A stretch of DNA of 64,000 nt, taken from assembly GCF_002871945.2 (NCBI RefSeq), contig NZ_CP126963.1, positions 1,550,001-1,614,000 of the forward strand, given 5' to 3'. Below, piece by piece: positions 8,917-18,298 of the stretch. The notes under the pieces were generated by a model. The model was given only the letters and a program-made list of their open reading frames with translations. It was not told where the DNA came from and made no database searches. Position numbers and translations under genes: made by a program. The stretch is from Gleimia hominis. Its GTDB lineage: Bacteria > Actinomycetota > Actinomycetes > Actinomycetales > Actinomycetaceae. Each line of letters starts with the position of its first letter. Position 1 is the stretch's first letter.

Positions 8917-9795
8917 ATGAGCAAAACTAGCGCCACGCAATGGGGGGAATCCAGGTTCCTGTTCAACCCCACCGAACCCGTGCGCCCAGCGATCATCGTT
9001 ACGCTTAGTTTTGTTCTAGCGCCCGCTGCGCTCCTACTACTCTTCACCTCCGTGGGGCGGCTGCTAAACGCCGGCGCGGGCGGCACTCCCTTAGCGTCCC
9101 CCACCGGTCAGCTAGGGGTACTGGGCAGCGCTATCCTACTGCTCCTCATTGCGCACACTGTGCGGTGGTCTAACGCCGGGATGGCGGTGCTAACGATCTG
9201 GTCCGCGGCCCTCACCCTCATCTATGCCGCCCAATGCCTACTGGGCGCCAGCTCGTGCACGCAAGCGCTCACGCGCTGGACCCAACTGCCTTTATACGCG
9301 TGCAGCATCTGCGTGGGGGTAACGCTCATGACCAAGTACATGACTACCCGCGCCCCGCAACCCAACCCGCGAATCCCCGCCTGGCTGGCGTTCACCTGCG
9401 CGTTCGTCCTGTCCGGAGCCATTATCGGCATGCTCTACGTCCTCGCACCCCGCAATGTGGACGCCATCCGCCTTGGGGACGCGTCGCTACTGCCCGCCCG
9501 CACCAGCGGTGAAGTTGCACTGATCGTCCTCACCTGCCTGGGTGCAATGGCATTAGCCTTCCTGGCGAACATTTCGGTTGGGGCCGTGCAGGCAGCCGCG
9601 TGGATTTTCTTCCTCATCCCCGGGTTAATCGTGGTGCCAACCGTGACGACCCTAACGGACGTGACCGCCACCCCGAATAACAGTGCCATAATTGCCTGGC
9701 AAATGACGATGCCCGTGTGTGCCACCATTGGTGTGCTACTAGCCACCACCACACACGCCATCGCCCTTGCCCACACCCCACAAACCAGTGGATGA
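8917..9795 (+). CDS. Multi-pass membrane protein of unknown function
   Basis: I do not recognise this 292-residue protein. It has about eight hydrophobic segments, starting with AIIVTLSFVLAPAALLLLF, and no soluble domain. One loop has a possible disulfide pair (CLLGASSC). It is divergent from ssd and is followed 89 bp later by another membrane protein gene on the same strand. A transport or envelope role is plausible but unproven. Confidence 0.65.
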   Translation: MSKTSATQWGESRFLFNPTEPVRPAIIVTLSFVLAPAALLLLFTSVGRLLNAGAGGTPLASPTGQLGVLGSAILLLLIAHTVRWSNAGMAVLTIWSAALTLIYAAQCLLGASSCTQALTRWTQLPLYACSICVGVTLMTKYMTTRAPQPNPRIPAWLAFTCAFVLSGAIIGMLYVLAPRNVDAIRLGDASLLPARTSGEVALIVLTCLGAMALAFLANISVGAVQAAAWIFFLIPGLIVVPTVTTLTDVTATPNNSAIIAWQMTMPVCATIGVLLATTTHAIALAHTPQTSG

Positions 9796-9884
9796 CATGA
9801 GGTCAAAGTGTCTTGTGCGGGCGTGCCAAAACGACAATCACTGCACATGCCACTAGCGTGGAATCATATATTGAGGAGGTTCCT

Positions 9885-11180
9885 ATGAGTGATCCGAACG
9901 CTAAACACCCTGAACATGATGATGCCCCCACGTGGGGACTAGCCCCCAACGACACCGATCAGACAGACACGCATTCAGATCTGATCACCCCGTCAGCAGA
10001 CGATGAGATCCCCCAAACACGCACCTCCTCACCGGGCTCACAGTCCTCCATGCCAGCCTCACAGTCCCCTACGGAAGGTACCAACCCGGTTGACACCGCT
10101 GCTGACCATACCGGCACCTCCATTCCACACTCCAACCCCCAAACGGACGAAACACTGCCCGCAACCGGAGGTGGTATCCCTCAAGATGTCTTGGCGCGGC
10201 GGCTCGCAGACGAGGAACCTCCCGAAGTTGAACCCGAAGAACCTGAGGAACCCCGGCCCCTCGTCTACTCCCAAGACCCGCACGAACTAGACTTGGACGA
10301 ACCCGCCACCCAAGATCTGCACGCAGACGTAGAAACTGACGCGCGAAACACGCACGCAGAGGAGTCAGCGGGAACGCAGTCAGACGCGAACGCGGATAAG
10401 CAGATGCACGCCCCGGATACAGGGTCTGCAGAGGACAACGAAGAACTCGCCGTAGACGGGGAGGACGAGGATGACGACCTGGAGTCCACCAAAGTGCGCC
10501 GCCAGTCCCTACTCAAAGTAGACCCGGAACCGCAACCGCAAGACACTCCCGGCACCACCGCGTGGCACCCCCGCCGCTTCCCTGAAGAAGAAGCGGAATA
10601 CTCCCTGTTTGACGAAGCTTCCGTGGTTCCCGAACTGCCATCGCGCGTGGGAGCACGCGTACTCTCGTTCTTCCTGTACCTAATCGGCTTACCACTCGCG
10701 TGGTACCTCCTGTCTGACGCCGCAGCCCGCTTTACCCTAGCGCCCGGCAACGCGATGGACAGCGGCCACATTAACCCCGCGGCCCTCATCGAATTCGCCG
10801 GCGGTGGCATAGTGGTCATCGTGCTCGCCTGCCTGTGCATCCGCTCCTCACTGGGAGCACTCATCGGTGGTGTCATCATGATGGCCGGAGGTCTCCTCCC
10901 CCTCGCCGTACCTGCCCTTACCAGTAACTACCTGCAACGCGCACAATCGTGGCTGGAATCATGGAACGCGTTCGGCGCAAACGTGTCCCACCACCTGCAA
11001 TACACGGGTTTCAGCGGCACCATCTTCACCGCCGGGCTAATCACGTTCCTCCTCGGCCTCATCGCGATCCTCGCGCGCCGCGACGGACGCAACGAACAGC
11101 AGATCCGCACGCAAATCGAACAGATCTCACCCACAACCCTCAACAAAGGCCACGGCCACAAGAATGAGGAGAAAAAGTAG
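9885..11180 (+). CDS. Acidic N-terminal region plus four-helix membrane protein, unknown
   Basis: The 431-residue product has a long, very acidic, Pro/Thr/Ser-rich N-terminal part (about 1-240, with runs such as DGEDEDDD). About four hydrophobic helices follow in the C-terminal half (for example ALIEFAGGGIVVIVLACLCI and GALIGGVIMMAGGLLPLAV). The ATG at 9885 has GAGGAGG upstream, so the longer frame from 9813 is not used. The disordered acidic part is presumably cytoplasmic and could bind partners. No family name is justified. Confidence 0.72.
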   Translation: MSDPNAKHPEHDDAPTWGLAPNDTDQTDTHSDLITPSADDEIPQTRTSSPGSQSSMPASQSPTEGTNPVDTAADHTGTSIPHSNPQTDETLPATGGGIPQDVLARRLADEEPPEVEPEEPEEPRPLVYSQDPHELDLDEPATQDLHADVETDARNTHAEESAGTQSDANADKQMHAPDTGSAEDNEELAVDGEDEDDDLESTKVRRQSLLKVDPEPQPQDTPGTTAWHPRRFPEEEAEYSLFDEASVVPELPSRVGARVLSFFLYLIGLPLAWYLLSDAAARFTLAPGNAMDSGHINPAALIEFAGGGIVVIVLACLCIRSSLGALIGGVIMMAGGLLPLAVPALTSNYLQRAQSWLESWNAFGANVSHHLQYTGFSGTIFTAGLITFLLGLIAILARRDGRNEQQIRTQIEQISPTTLNKGHGHKNEEKK

Positions 11181-11183
11181 GCA

Positions 11184-12091
11184 GTGACCTCCAAGTTTTC
11201 AAAACGACCGGCCATGTCCAACACGATGGGCCGGTCGTTACTCATGCCCTCCGGCCCCTGGTCCCACCGAACCGTCAACGCGGCGGGCGTAAACTTCCAC
11301 GTCGCCATTCACGGGCCCGAAGACGGCACGCCCGTCCTGCTGCTCCACAGCTTTCCGCGCACGTGGCTGTCTTGGAAACACACGCTCGTTAGCCTCGGAG
11401 ACGCCAACTGGCGGGCAATCGCCATGGACCTGCGCGGATTCGGTAACTCCGACCTGCAACCCCACGGGCAAGACCCGCTGCGCATGTCCGCAGACATCTC
11501 CGCCGTAATCAGCGCCCTCGGCTACACCAACGCGCACGTAATCGGCGCGGGCCTGGGGGAATTCTCGGCTGGATCCTCGCGGCCACCACGCCCAAACGCG
11601 TGCGCTCCCTCATGTCCGTGTGTAGCCCCCACCCGCTGTGCGCCACCACGCTTAACCACCCGCCAGCGGTGATGAAGCTTCTTGCCCTTACGCGCGCCCC
11701 GTACCTCAACCGGGCGCTACTGAAATCAGGCAGACTTATTGATATGGGCGCGCAAACGCTGTGCGCCCCCGGCAGTCACTTCCCCCTGGACCCGTACCGC
11801 TACGCGTTCTCTCGCCCCTTCGCAGCAGAAACCGCGTTGGAGGCCACGATCCGTGCGCACGCGCTCACACACAAAACCCGATCACGAATCGACACTACAA
11901 TCGACCGGCCCGTATCCACCGTCATGGCGCGCGAAGATCCCCTGCATACGCGGGCCGCTTACCTGCGAGACCAACAGTGGGTACAAGATCCGATTCAAAC
12001 GTTTGAGGTTCCGGGGGGCCACTACGCCACCGAGGAAGCACCGGTGGAAGTCACCAAAGCCGTGTTCAAACACCTCGAACCGTACGCGTGA
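11184..12091 (+). pseudogene. Alpha/beta hydrolase (epoxide-hydrolase-like) broken by a frameshift
   Basis: The first 125 codons encode an alpha/beta hydrolase with LLLHSFPRTWLSW, the oxyanion region typical of epoxide-hydrolase-like members. After the run of five G at 11555-11559 the frame must shift. Adding one G joins it exactly to the downstream frame (GILGWILAATTPKRV), which ends with an Asp-containing strand (AREDPL) and the catalytic-His region VPGGHYATEEAP. The nucleophile elbow reads G-A-G-L-G-G, so the position normally held by Ser or Asp is Gly. The gene lies next to nth and crp, as ephE does in Mycobacterium. It may be a true pseudogene or a homopolymer sequencing error. Confidence 0.75.
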
Positions 12092-12138
12092 ACACCGCTG
12101 CCATCAGATGGCGGCGGATGAGTACGAATGGGCTGAAG

Positions 12139-12180
12139 CTTCCGTAGGCGGGCGAAGGCGAGGCCAGACTTCCGTAGGCG
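12139..12180. repeat. 30-bp-period direct repeat downstream of nth
   Basis: The 12-mer CTTCCGTAGGCG occurs at 12139-12150 and 12169-12180, inside longer imperfect copies. It lies in the 102-bp space between the convergent hydrolase and nth genes. Confidence 0.7.
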
Positions 12181-12193
12181 TGCGCGAGCGCGG

Positions 12194-12817
12194 TCAGACG
12201 CTGGCGGATGGGCATAGTTGCGCCAGTTCGCAGTGCCCACAATCGGGTTGGCGCGAATGGCACACGCGCCGACCGTGCTCAATTAACCGGTGGCACAGAA
12301 CTGTCCAATCCGCATCCGGCAGAACCCGGACAATATCTTTTTCCACAGCCAGCGGGGCTTTGTGTTTACTCCACCCCAGGCGGCGCGCTAACCGTCCCAC
12401 GTGCGTGTCCACAGTTATTGCCCGCACCCCAAACGCATTGCCCATCACCACGTGCGCGGTTTTACGACCCACCCCCGGCAGGGATTCCAGTTGCTTACGT
12501 TCACGCGGTACCTCACCGTTAAAACTATTTTCCAAAGCTGCCCCTAACCGTACTAACTGGCTACTGCGACGGTTTTGGAACCCAAGTGGGCGAACAATGC
12601 GCGCAACCGCATCCGGATCCGCATTCGCTAAATCTGTGGGCGTGGGATAGCGGTCAAACAGCTGCGGGGTAACCGTGTTAACCCGCGCGTCCGTGGTTTG
12701 CGCCGAAAGCACAGTAGCCACCAGCAGTTCGTAAGCGTTACGGTGCACTAGCGCGCAGTGCGCATCGGGATACAGGTGAGCCAACTTTTTTGCAACAGCA
12801 GGGGCGTTCGTGTGCAT
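12194..12817 (-). CDS. nth: Endonuclease III (DNA glycosylase/AP lyase)
   Basis: The 207-residue enzyme removes oxidised pyrimidines from DNA and cuts the abasic site. All the key parts are present. The helix-hairpin-helix is LPGVGRKTA with catalytic Lys at about 119. Catalytic Asp is in VDTHV (about 137). The [4Fe-4S] ligands C186, C193, C196 and C202 have the family C-x6-C-x2-C-x5-C spacing. The length is normal. It is divergent from the Crp-type regulator gene, the arrangement also found in Mycobacterium. Confidence 0.97.
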   Translation of the reverse strand: MHTNAPAVAKKLAHLYPDAHCALVHRNAYELLVATVLSAQTTDARVNTVTPQLFDRYPTPTDLANADPDAVARIVRPLGFQNRRSSQLVRLGAALENSFNGEVPRERKQLESLPGVGRKTAHVVMGNAFGVRAITVDTHVGRLARRLGWSKHKAPLAVEKDIVRVLPDADWTVLCHRLIEHGRRVCHSRQPDCGHCELAQLCPSASV

Positions 12818-13015
12818 ACCCGCCAGCCTAGCTCAAAACCACAAACTTAAAACAACGGGTTGGAAACCGCAGGTTTGGAACCACGCAGCAGTCAGATTGA
12901 TAGCTTCAACTGCATTTTATGTATAAACTTGTTAAAGGCATCACAAGAGATTTCAGAGCGCGGCTCAGTCGCGCGCAGTCACAACACCGTTTACAGCGGA
13001 GATGGAAGGGAAATC

Positions 13016-13693
13016 GTGGAGAGTAACTACATCAGTCAGGTCCCACTGTTCGATGGTTTAGACGAACAGCAGCAGACTTCACTGCGTCAGCGGATGGGAC
13101 AAACAACGCTGCGTCGCGGTGAGGTCCTATTCGAAGAAGGCGACCAAGGCAACCGCCTGTACATCATCACGGAAGGCAAGATTAAGCTGGGCCATACCTC
13201 GCTCGATGGGCGGGAGAATCTGCTGGCAGTGCTTGGGCCGGGTGAGATTATTGGCGAACTAACCCTCTTTGACCCGGGTGCGCGCACCGCTTCAGCAACC
13301 GCTGTTTCCCCGGTGACGCTCCTGTACTTGGAGCACTCGGACCTCGTGGAAATTCTGGACACGAACCCGACGATGGCGCGGCACATGCTGCGTTCACTGG
13401 CGCGTCGTCTGCGTCGCACCAACGAGTCACTTGCCGACCTGGTGTTCTCGGACGTACCCGGCCGCGTCGCCAAAGCCCTGCTGGACCTGGCGGACCGGTT
13501 CGGCACTCAAACTGACCACGGCGTGCACGTCCCTCACGACCTCACGCAAGAGGAACTGGCGCAGCTCGTGGGTGCCTCACGCGAAACTGTTAACAAGTCT
13601 TTAGCAGACTTCGTTTCTCGCGGCTGGATCCAGCTCGAAGGCCGCGCGGTAACACTACTGGACTTGGATCGGCTCGCCCGCCGCGCCCGGTAG
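13016..13693 (+). CDS. crp: Crp/Fnr-family transcription regulator (GlxR/Crp type)
   Basis: The 225-residue protein has an N-terminal cyclic-nucleotide-binding domain. Its phosphate-binding cassette reads GELTLFDPGARTASA (G80-E81 and R90-T91), consistent with cAMP binding. A C-terminal helix-turn-helix spans about 177-200 (TQEELAQLVGASRETVNKSL). It should be the global cAMP-responsive regulator of the cell. The GTG at 13016 follows GGAAGGG at good spacing, and the predicted protein then starts where Crp orthologues do. The longer upstream frame is rejected. It stands alone and ends at a strong terminator. Confidence 0.93.
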   Translation: MESNYISQVPLFDGLDEQQQTSLRQRMGQTTLRRGEVLFEEGDQGNRLYIITEGKIKLGHTSLDGRENLLAVLGPGEIIGELTLFDPGARTASATAVSPVTLLYLEHSDLVEILDTNPTMARHMLRSLARRLRRTNESLADLVFSDVPGRVAKALLDLADRFGTQTDHGVHVPHDLTQEELAQLVGASRETVNKSLADFVSRGWIQLEGRAVTLLDLDRLARRAR

Positions 13694-13744
13694 CACGCCA
13701 CCTGCGGTAATAGTGCGCGCACAGATACCGCAGTTTTAAACACT

Positions 13745-13773
13745 TTGAGGCCCCAGCACTGCTGGGGCCTCAA
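13745..13773 (+). terminator. Perfect hairpin downstream of crp
   Basis: TTGAGGCCCCAGCA is followed after one base by its exact reverse complement, giving a 14-bp stem about 50 bp after the crp stop. There is only a weak T-rich tail (AATTATTT). It can also act on the minus strand. Confidence 0.75.
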
Positions 13774-13784
13774 CGCAATTATTT

Positions 13785-13918
13785 AACTAGTGTTTCCATG
13801 AACTTGAACGCACGCCAAAAACAACTAACGTTGCCGCGAGCCTAGCCGCACGCCGGAACTAACTAGCGTTGCTTCGAGCTTAAACTCCCGAGGGAACTAA
13901 CTAGTCTTATTTCGAAGT
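13785..13918. repeat. Degenerate tandem repeats between crp and the small gene
   Basis: Units beginning AACTAACTAG or similar recur at about 13785, 13823, 13857 and 13895, spaced 34-38 bp. The last units read AACTAACTAG followed by a G/C-TT-G-C/T-TTCGA-like stretch. The copies are imperfect and no coding sequence is apparent. Confidence 0.5.
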
Positions 13919-13920
13919 CG

Positions 13921-14082
13921 CTAGTCTTGCTTGGGGCGTTTGAGGTACGCCACAAGACTTTCGGGGTTAGCGGGTGCGGGAACGACCTGCACGAGTTCCC
14001 ACCCGTCTTCGCCCCACTGATCCAGAATCTGTTTTGTACTGTGCACCAGCAACGGTATCGTTGCGTATTCCCATTTCTGCAT
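13921..14082 (-). CDS. 53-residue conserved small protein (DUF4177-like, Rv3678A type)
   Basis: A short minus-strand frame encodes a 53-residue protein beginning MQKWEYATIPLLVHSTKQIL, then DQWGEDGWELVQVVP, and ending AYLKRPKQD. The EDGWELV motif and the KWEYAT start are the hallmarks of a small protein widespread in actinobacteria near crp and whiB4. Its function is unknown. AGGA lies about ten bases before the ATG. The gene is intact and sits in the expected neighbourhood, so I regard it as real despite its size. Confidence 0.85.
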   Translation of the reverse strand: MQKWEYATIPLLVHSTKQILDQWGEDGWELVQVVPAPANPESLVAYLKRPKQD

Positions 14083-14157
14083 GTAACCCATCCTAAGCTA
14101 CAAATCCGCGCAGTTGAACCCCACCACCAGAAGTTGACCCCACAGGGCGAACGCGTT

Positions 14158-14499
14158 TTAGCGACGAACGCGCGCGAGAACTTTCGGTACTTTCGGCGTG
14201 CGAATCTCTTCCGCTAACGGATCATCTGAATGTAAGATCCATTCGCGCCAATCCTTCACATCCGTGTAGTGGCGGAGCATGGCCCGGCGTTCCCGTTCAG
14301 TTAACCCACCCCAGACTCCGAAGTTAGCTTCTGATTGCAACGCGTCTGCCAGGCATTCCAACCTCACCTCGCACGCAAAACAGCGCGATCGAACCTGACG
14401 CTGACCTGCGCCCTGAACGAACAACGCGTCGGGAGAATCAGTTGCACACAGCGCCTTCGCTGCCCAGCTCTGATCGCTATCCGCGTATTCGTATTTCAT
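14158..14499 (-). CDS. whiB4: WhiB-family iron-sulfur regulator (WhiB4-like)
   Basis: The 113-residue protein carries the four WhiB cysteines at 18, 40, 43 and 49 (C-x21-C-x2-C-x5-C), which bind a [4Fe-4S] cluster sensitive to O2, NO or redox state. The G-V-W-G-G turn follows at 61-65, then a basic DNA-binding tail. The WhiB4 assignment rests on position: in Mycobacterium whiB4 is divergent from ponA2, exactly as here. The ATG at 14499 follows ATGGGGTGCAA. The longer frame to 14634 would run into the PBP gene. Confidence 0.88.
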   Translation of the reverse strand: MKYEYADSDQSWAAKALCATDSPDALFVQGAGQRQVRSRCFACEVRLECLADALQSEANFGVWGGLTERERRAMLRHYTDVKDWREWILHSDDPLAEEIRTPKVPKVLARVRR

Positions 14500-14625
14500 T
14501 TGCACCCCATTGATACGTCTTAATACGTAACCTTCTCTACATTGTGACCATACACACATGAACGCGTTTTTACCAATCGGCCTCCAGTTAGGCAGCGAAG
14601 GGCCGGTTCGTCGTAGGCTTAGAAC

Positions 14626-16827
14626 ATGCCTCATTCGAATATTCGCTCGGTCAAAAAACCGCAGCTCGCCCGGCTCCTCACCGCGTTCCTTGCGGTGTGC
14701 GCACTGGCGGGTGTGCTCCTTTCGGGTCTTTTAGTTCCGACCCTTGGGTTAGCGGGCATGGTGGTGAAGTCCGGTCCGGAGGTTTTTGATTCCCTCCCCG
14801 CCGATTTGAAGATCGTCCCCCCGTCGGAACAGTCCACTCTCGTGGCGTCAGACGGCACGGTTTTAGCGTCGTTCTACACGGAAAACCGGATCGTTGTTCC
14901 GCTCGACAAGATTTCTAAACACCTTCAGCAAGCGGTTATTTCCACTGAGGACCGCCGGTTCTACGACCATAAAGGCATTGATCCTGAGGGCATGGCCCGC
15001 GCCGCGTTGAATAACCTCGGTGGGTCCGGGTCCACGCAGGGTGCGTCTACCCTCACGCAACAATATGTGAAGAACTCGCTTCTGGAAGCTGGTTTGCAAA
15101 AAGGTGACCAGGACATGATTGATGAGGCAACCGAGCAGACCATCGGGCGGAAATTGCGCGAGGCACGCTACGCTCTAGATCTAGAGAAGCGCTTGTCGAA
15201 AGAAGAGATCCTGGCGGGGTACTTGAATATCGCCCCGTTCGGCCCCAACGTGTACGGGGCGGAGGCGGCTGCGCACCTGTATTTCTCAAAACCAGCTGCG
15301 AAACTGGACGCGTTAGAATCTGCGCTGCTAGCGGGAATTGTTAAATCCCCCAATGAGTACAATCCGCTGCGGAACCCGGATGCGGCTCAGGATCGGCGGG
15401 ACACGGTCCTAACGTCAATGCTGGCGCAAAACAAGATCACGCAAGAAGAGTACGACAAGTTCGTGAAAATCCCAGTGAAGAAAATGTTGAAACCCGACTA
15501 CACTCCCCAGGGGTGTGCGGGAGCTGGCAACGCCGCGTACTTTTGTGAATACGTGCGATCTGAACTGCTGCGGTCAAAAGAGTTCGGGGAATCCCAAGAA
15601 GACCGATTACAAAAACTTCAGCGTGGTGGTTTAACCATTAAAACCACGTTGAATAAGGACTTGCAGGCGAAAGCGTTCAAGGCGGTGCAAGATCGGATTC
15701 CAATTAACGACCCATCGGGTGCCAACACAGCGATAGTTTCTATGGATCCACGCAACGGGGCAATTGTAGCGATGGCGCAGAACACGAACTTCGGCACCCC
15801 CACGGAGCAGAACCCGGGGGCAACACAGAACTCGATCACGGCCGATAAGGCACACGGTGGTGGTGATGGGTTCCAGGCGGGGTCAGCGTTGAAGCCGTTC
15901 ACGATGCTCGAATGGTTCCGTGAGGGCCGCTCCGCATATGAACGGGTTGGAGGCCACTCCATTCACTTCAGCCGAGGAGAGTGGAATATTCCATGCGCCC
16001 CCGAGATGGCGGACAACTGGACGGTGCAGGATGTGGACGGTAAACCCGGGTCTTTCAACATTATTGAGGCCACGGAGAAGTCTGTGAACCGCGCTTACGC
16101 GCACATGGCGACACAGTTGGATATGTGCAAGATCTTTGACGGCATGAAAGACCTGGGGATCTCTAAGCCCGATGGTTCCAGGTTGGATCCGCACCCGTCG
16201 TCGATTATTGGTGCACCGGCAACCCCGCTGAGCATGGCGCGCGCGTACTCTGCGTTCGCTAATAAAGGTAAGTTGTGCAAACCCATGTCCGTGACCGAGG
16301 TGACGGATCGGGATGGTAAGCAGGTTGCGAAGTTCAAGTCCTCTTGTTCGCAAGCGATACCGGAGAAGAATGCGAACCAGGTGGCGGATGTGCTGCAGCA
16401 AACCACGCAGAGCGCGTTCTACCGCGCCTCTGACATTGGCCGTCCGCACATCGGGAAAACCGGGACTACGGATAACAACGCGGGTCTTTGGTTCGTGGGT
16501 GGTACCCCGCAGCTGATTACCGGCGCGTGGGCGGGTTACGCATCCCAGTCTTCGGCGTCGATGAATGGCATTACCGTTAACGGCACGTACTACGGCACGG
16601 TTTATGGTGGTACGTTCACCGCTCCGATGTGGAAGCAGTACATGGAGTCTGCTTTGGAGGGCCAGGAGGTAATGAACTTCCCTGAGGCAGACTTGACTAA
16701 CGGGAAGAAGGACGAACCCGCGCGGGCTCGTGAGCCGCAGCATCAGCAGGCTGAAGACGAGGGTGAGCGGGATGCCGAACCTCAATACGAGTACGTTTAC
16801 GAATATGAGGAAGACGACGGCGAATAG
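14626..16827 (+). CDS. ponA2: Class A penicillin-binding protein (PonA2-like)
   Basis: This bifunctional peptidoglycan synthase has 733 residues. A membrane anchor lies at about 16-47. The GT51 glycosyltransferase follows with EDRRFYDHKG (catalytic Glu 108), STLTQQYVKN and RKLREARYALDLE. The transpeptidase has SALK (active-site Ser 420), SVN (486-488) and KTGT (611-614). The acidic C-terminal tail ends EYVYEYEEDDGE, and no PASTA domain is seen, whereas mycobacterial PonA2 has one. It is divergent from whiB and shares one base with the phosphoesterase gene, so the two are likely cotranscribed. Confidence 0.95.
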   Translation: MPHSNIRSVKKPQLARLLTAFLAVCALAGVLLSGLLVPTLGLAGMVVKSGPEVFDSLPADLKIVPPSEQSTLVASDGTVLASFYTENRIVVPLDKISKHLQQAVISTEDRRFYDHKGIDPEGMARAALNNLGGSGSTQGASTLTQQYVKNSLLEAGLQKGDQDMIDEATEQTIGRKLREARYALDLEKRLSKEEILAGYLNIAPFGPNVYGAEAAAHLYFSKPAAKLDALESALLAGIVKSPNEYNPLRNPDAAQDRRDTVLTSMLAQNKITQEEYDKFVKIPVKKMLKPDYTPQGCAGAGNAAYFCEYVRSELLRSKEFGESQEDRLQKLQRGGLTIKTTLNKDLQAKAFKAVQDRIPINDPSGANTAIVSMDPRNGAIVAMAQNTNFGTPTEQNPGATQNSITADKAHGGGDGFQAGSALKPFTMLEWFREGRSAYERVGGHSIHFSRGEWNIPCAPEMADNWTVQDVDGKPGSFNIIEATEKSVNRAYAHMATQLDMCKIFDGMKDLGISKPDGSRLDPHPSSIIGAPATPLSMARAYSAFANKGKLCKPMSVTEVTDRDGKQVAKFKSSCSQAIPEKNANQVADVLQQTTQSAFYRASDIGRPHIGKTGTTDNNAGLWFVGGTPQLITGAWAGYASQSSASMNGITVNGTYYGTVYGGTFTAPMWKQYMESALEGQEVMNFPEADLTNGKKDEPARAREPQHQQAEDEGERDAEPQYEYVYEYEEDDGE

Positions 16828-17759
16828 TGCCTAAAAAACCAGTTTTAACACGATTTGGGTACGCAACCGCGGCAGTGGCGGCAACTGCGGTGGCAGGGTT
16901 GGCGTGGACGCAGGTGGAGCGGCGGTGGCCGACGGTGCGTCACGTGGATGCCCGCGGCGTGCTGCCCACCGGGGCTGCGCCAGTGCGGGTTCTGCACGTG
17001 TCTGATCTGCACCTGTTTCCGGGCCAGGATTTCTTAGTTGATTTTGTGCGCAGTTTGGCGGAGCTGGAGTTCGACTTCGTCGTGTCTACGGGCGATAACT
17101 TCGGGTCCACCCGGGGGTTGCCGATGCTGCGCCGGGCGTACGAGCCTCTGCTGGGCCATCCCGGCGCGTTCGTGTTTGGTTCTAACGACTATTATTCGCC
17201 GCAGCCAAAACCGTGGCATTCTTACCTGGTGGGTTCGCGCCGCCACGCGTTCAACCGAGTGTCGCGTACAGAACCGGATTTGCCGTGGCAGGAGTTGGAA
17301 GCGTTTTTTCACAACGCCGGCTGGGTTAACTTGAACAACCGCGCGGGGCATGTGCGGTTGGAGGACGGGCGCACGCTGGCGCTGATGGGGGTGGATGACC
17401 CGCATATTCACCGCGACCACATGCCCGTTCCGAATGCGGATTGGAATGCGCCTGAGGCGCTGCGGATCGCCCTGTTACACGCCCCCTACCAGCGGGTCCT
17501 CAACGAGTTCGTCCACCTGGGGGCGCAAGCACTGTTCGCAGGGCATACGCACGGTGGACAGTTGCGCGTGCCGAGCGTGGGGGCGATTGTCAGTAACTGC
17601 GATGTGCCGCGCGACATGGTACGTGGTTTACACCGCTGGTACAGCGCCGAGGGGTCCGCAGTTTTGAACGTGTCCGCTGGTTTAGGTACTTCCATGTATG
17701 CGCCCGTGCGGTTTGCGTGTCGGCCCGAGGTTAGCTTGGTGACCTTGCATTCCGCGTGA
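16827..17759 (+). CDS. Membrane-anchored metallophosphoesterase
   Basis: The 310-residue protein has an N-terminal hydrophobic segment (about 10-28) and a calcineurin-like phosphoesterase fold with all metal-binding motifs: SDLHL (D60, H62), STGDN (D90), GSND (N120), LLHAP (H217) and AGHTHGG (H239, H241). Members of this YkuE-like group act on the outer face of the membrane, with substrates poorly known. The GTG start at 16827 overlaps the PBP stop codon by one base, which links it to cell-wall work. Confidence 0.9.
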   Translation: MPKKPVLTRFGYATAAVAATAVAGLAWTQVERRWPTVRHVDARGVLPTGAAPVRVLHVSDLHLFPGQDFLVDFVRSLAELEFDFVVSTGDNFGSTRGLPMLRRAYEPLLGHPGAFVFGSNDYYSPQPKPWHSYLVGSRRHAFNRVSRTEPDLPWQELEAFFHNAGWVNLNNRAGHVRLEDGRTLALMGVDDPHIHRDHMPVPNADWNAPEALRIALLHAPYQRVLNEFVHLGAQALFAGHTHGGQLRVPSVGAIVSNCDVPRDMVRGLHRWYSAEGSAVLNVSAGLGTSMYAPVRFACRPEVSLVTLHSA

Positions 17760-17784
17760 GGTTCCTTACCGTTGCGAACGTCTT

Positions 17785-17814
17785 TTGGTGGTTTGACAGC
17801 CGCTTGGCTATACT
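17785..17814 (+). promoter_or_regulatory. Likely promoter of tRNA-Pro
   Basis: TTGGTG at 17785-17790 and TATACT at 17809-17814 are separated by 18 bp, and the -10 box lies about 20 bp before the mature tRNA. Confidence 0.45.
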
Positions 17815-17833
17815 AATCAAGTCACTTTGACTT

Positions 17834-17910
<77 letters not shown>

Positions 17911-18298
17911 TGTTTCCCAGCCCACCGTGGCTTACGCGCGTGTGCGCGGCATGCAAAAACGGCATTCAAAATAGGTTCCGCGGCATCATATTCGCATTAA
18001 CGTCCCATTAGCCAATTCATGCTTTGACGCTGAAGTATTGTTTTTGGCATTCCCAGAAATTCTCTTTAGAAAAGCCCTGGATAGTATTTAAGTAATTGCT
18101 TACTGTTTTAAAAGATTTTCTTGGCACTAAATCATGAGGCGTCGCTCACCTCAGAAAATCCATCATTGCCCGTATTTGCGCGCCTCAAGCCGGGTCAAAG
18201 AAGAATTTGCGGTTACTGTTAACGCTTCCCTTTCGTCCTCTATTTTTGACGGAAACAACCGTTACTATTGAGGCAGTTATTAACTCCAGGGAGGGCCG
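17911..18298. other. Intergenic region before the DMSO-reductase operon
   Basis: This 388-bp stretch is visibly more AT-rich than its surroundings. I see no gene, no convincing FNR or Crp palindrome and no sure -10/-35 pair. A TGAG-N6-CTCA inverted repeat lies near 18135. It must hold the promoter of the reductase operon. CAGGGAGGG just before 18299 is the ribosome site. Confidence 0.4.

Noticed and set aside
11739..12650. 303-codon frame across the hydrolase end and nth
   Set aside because: It runs through two real genes in the wrong frame or strand. Nth has all its catalytic and Fe-S residues on the minus strand.
12860..13015. N-terminal extension of the Crp-type regulator
   Set aside because: The GTG at 13016 has a good ribosome site and gives the usual Crp start. 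The extension is not protein-like.
15883..16785. 300-codon open frame antisense to the PBP gene
   Set aside because: It shadows the transpeptidase domain and its composition is Arg/Leu-rich, as expected of a mirrored GC-rich codon pattern.
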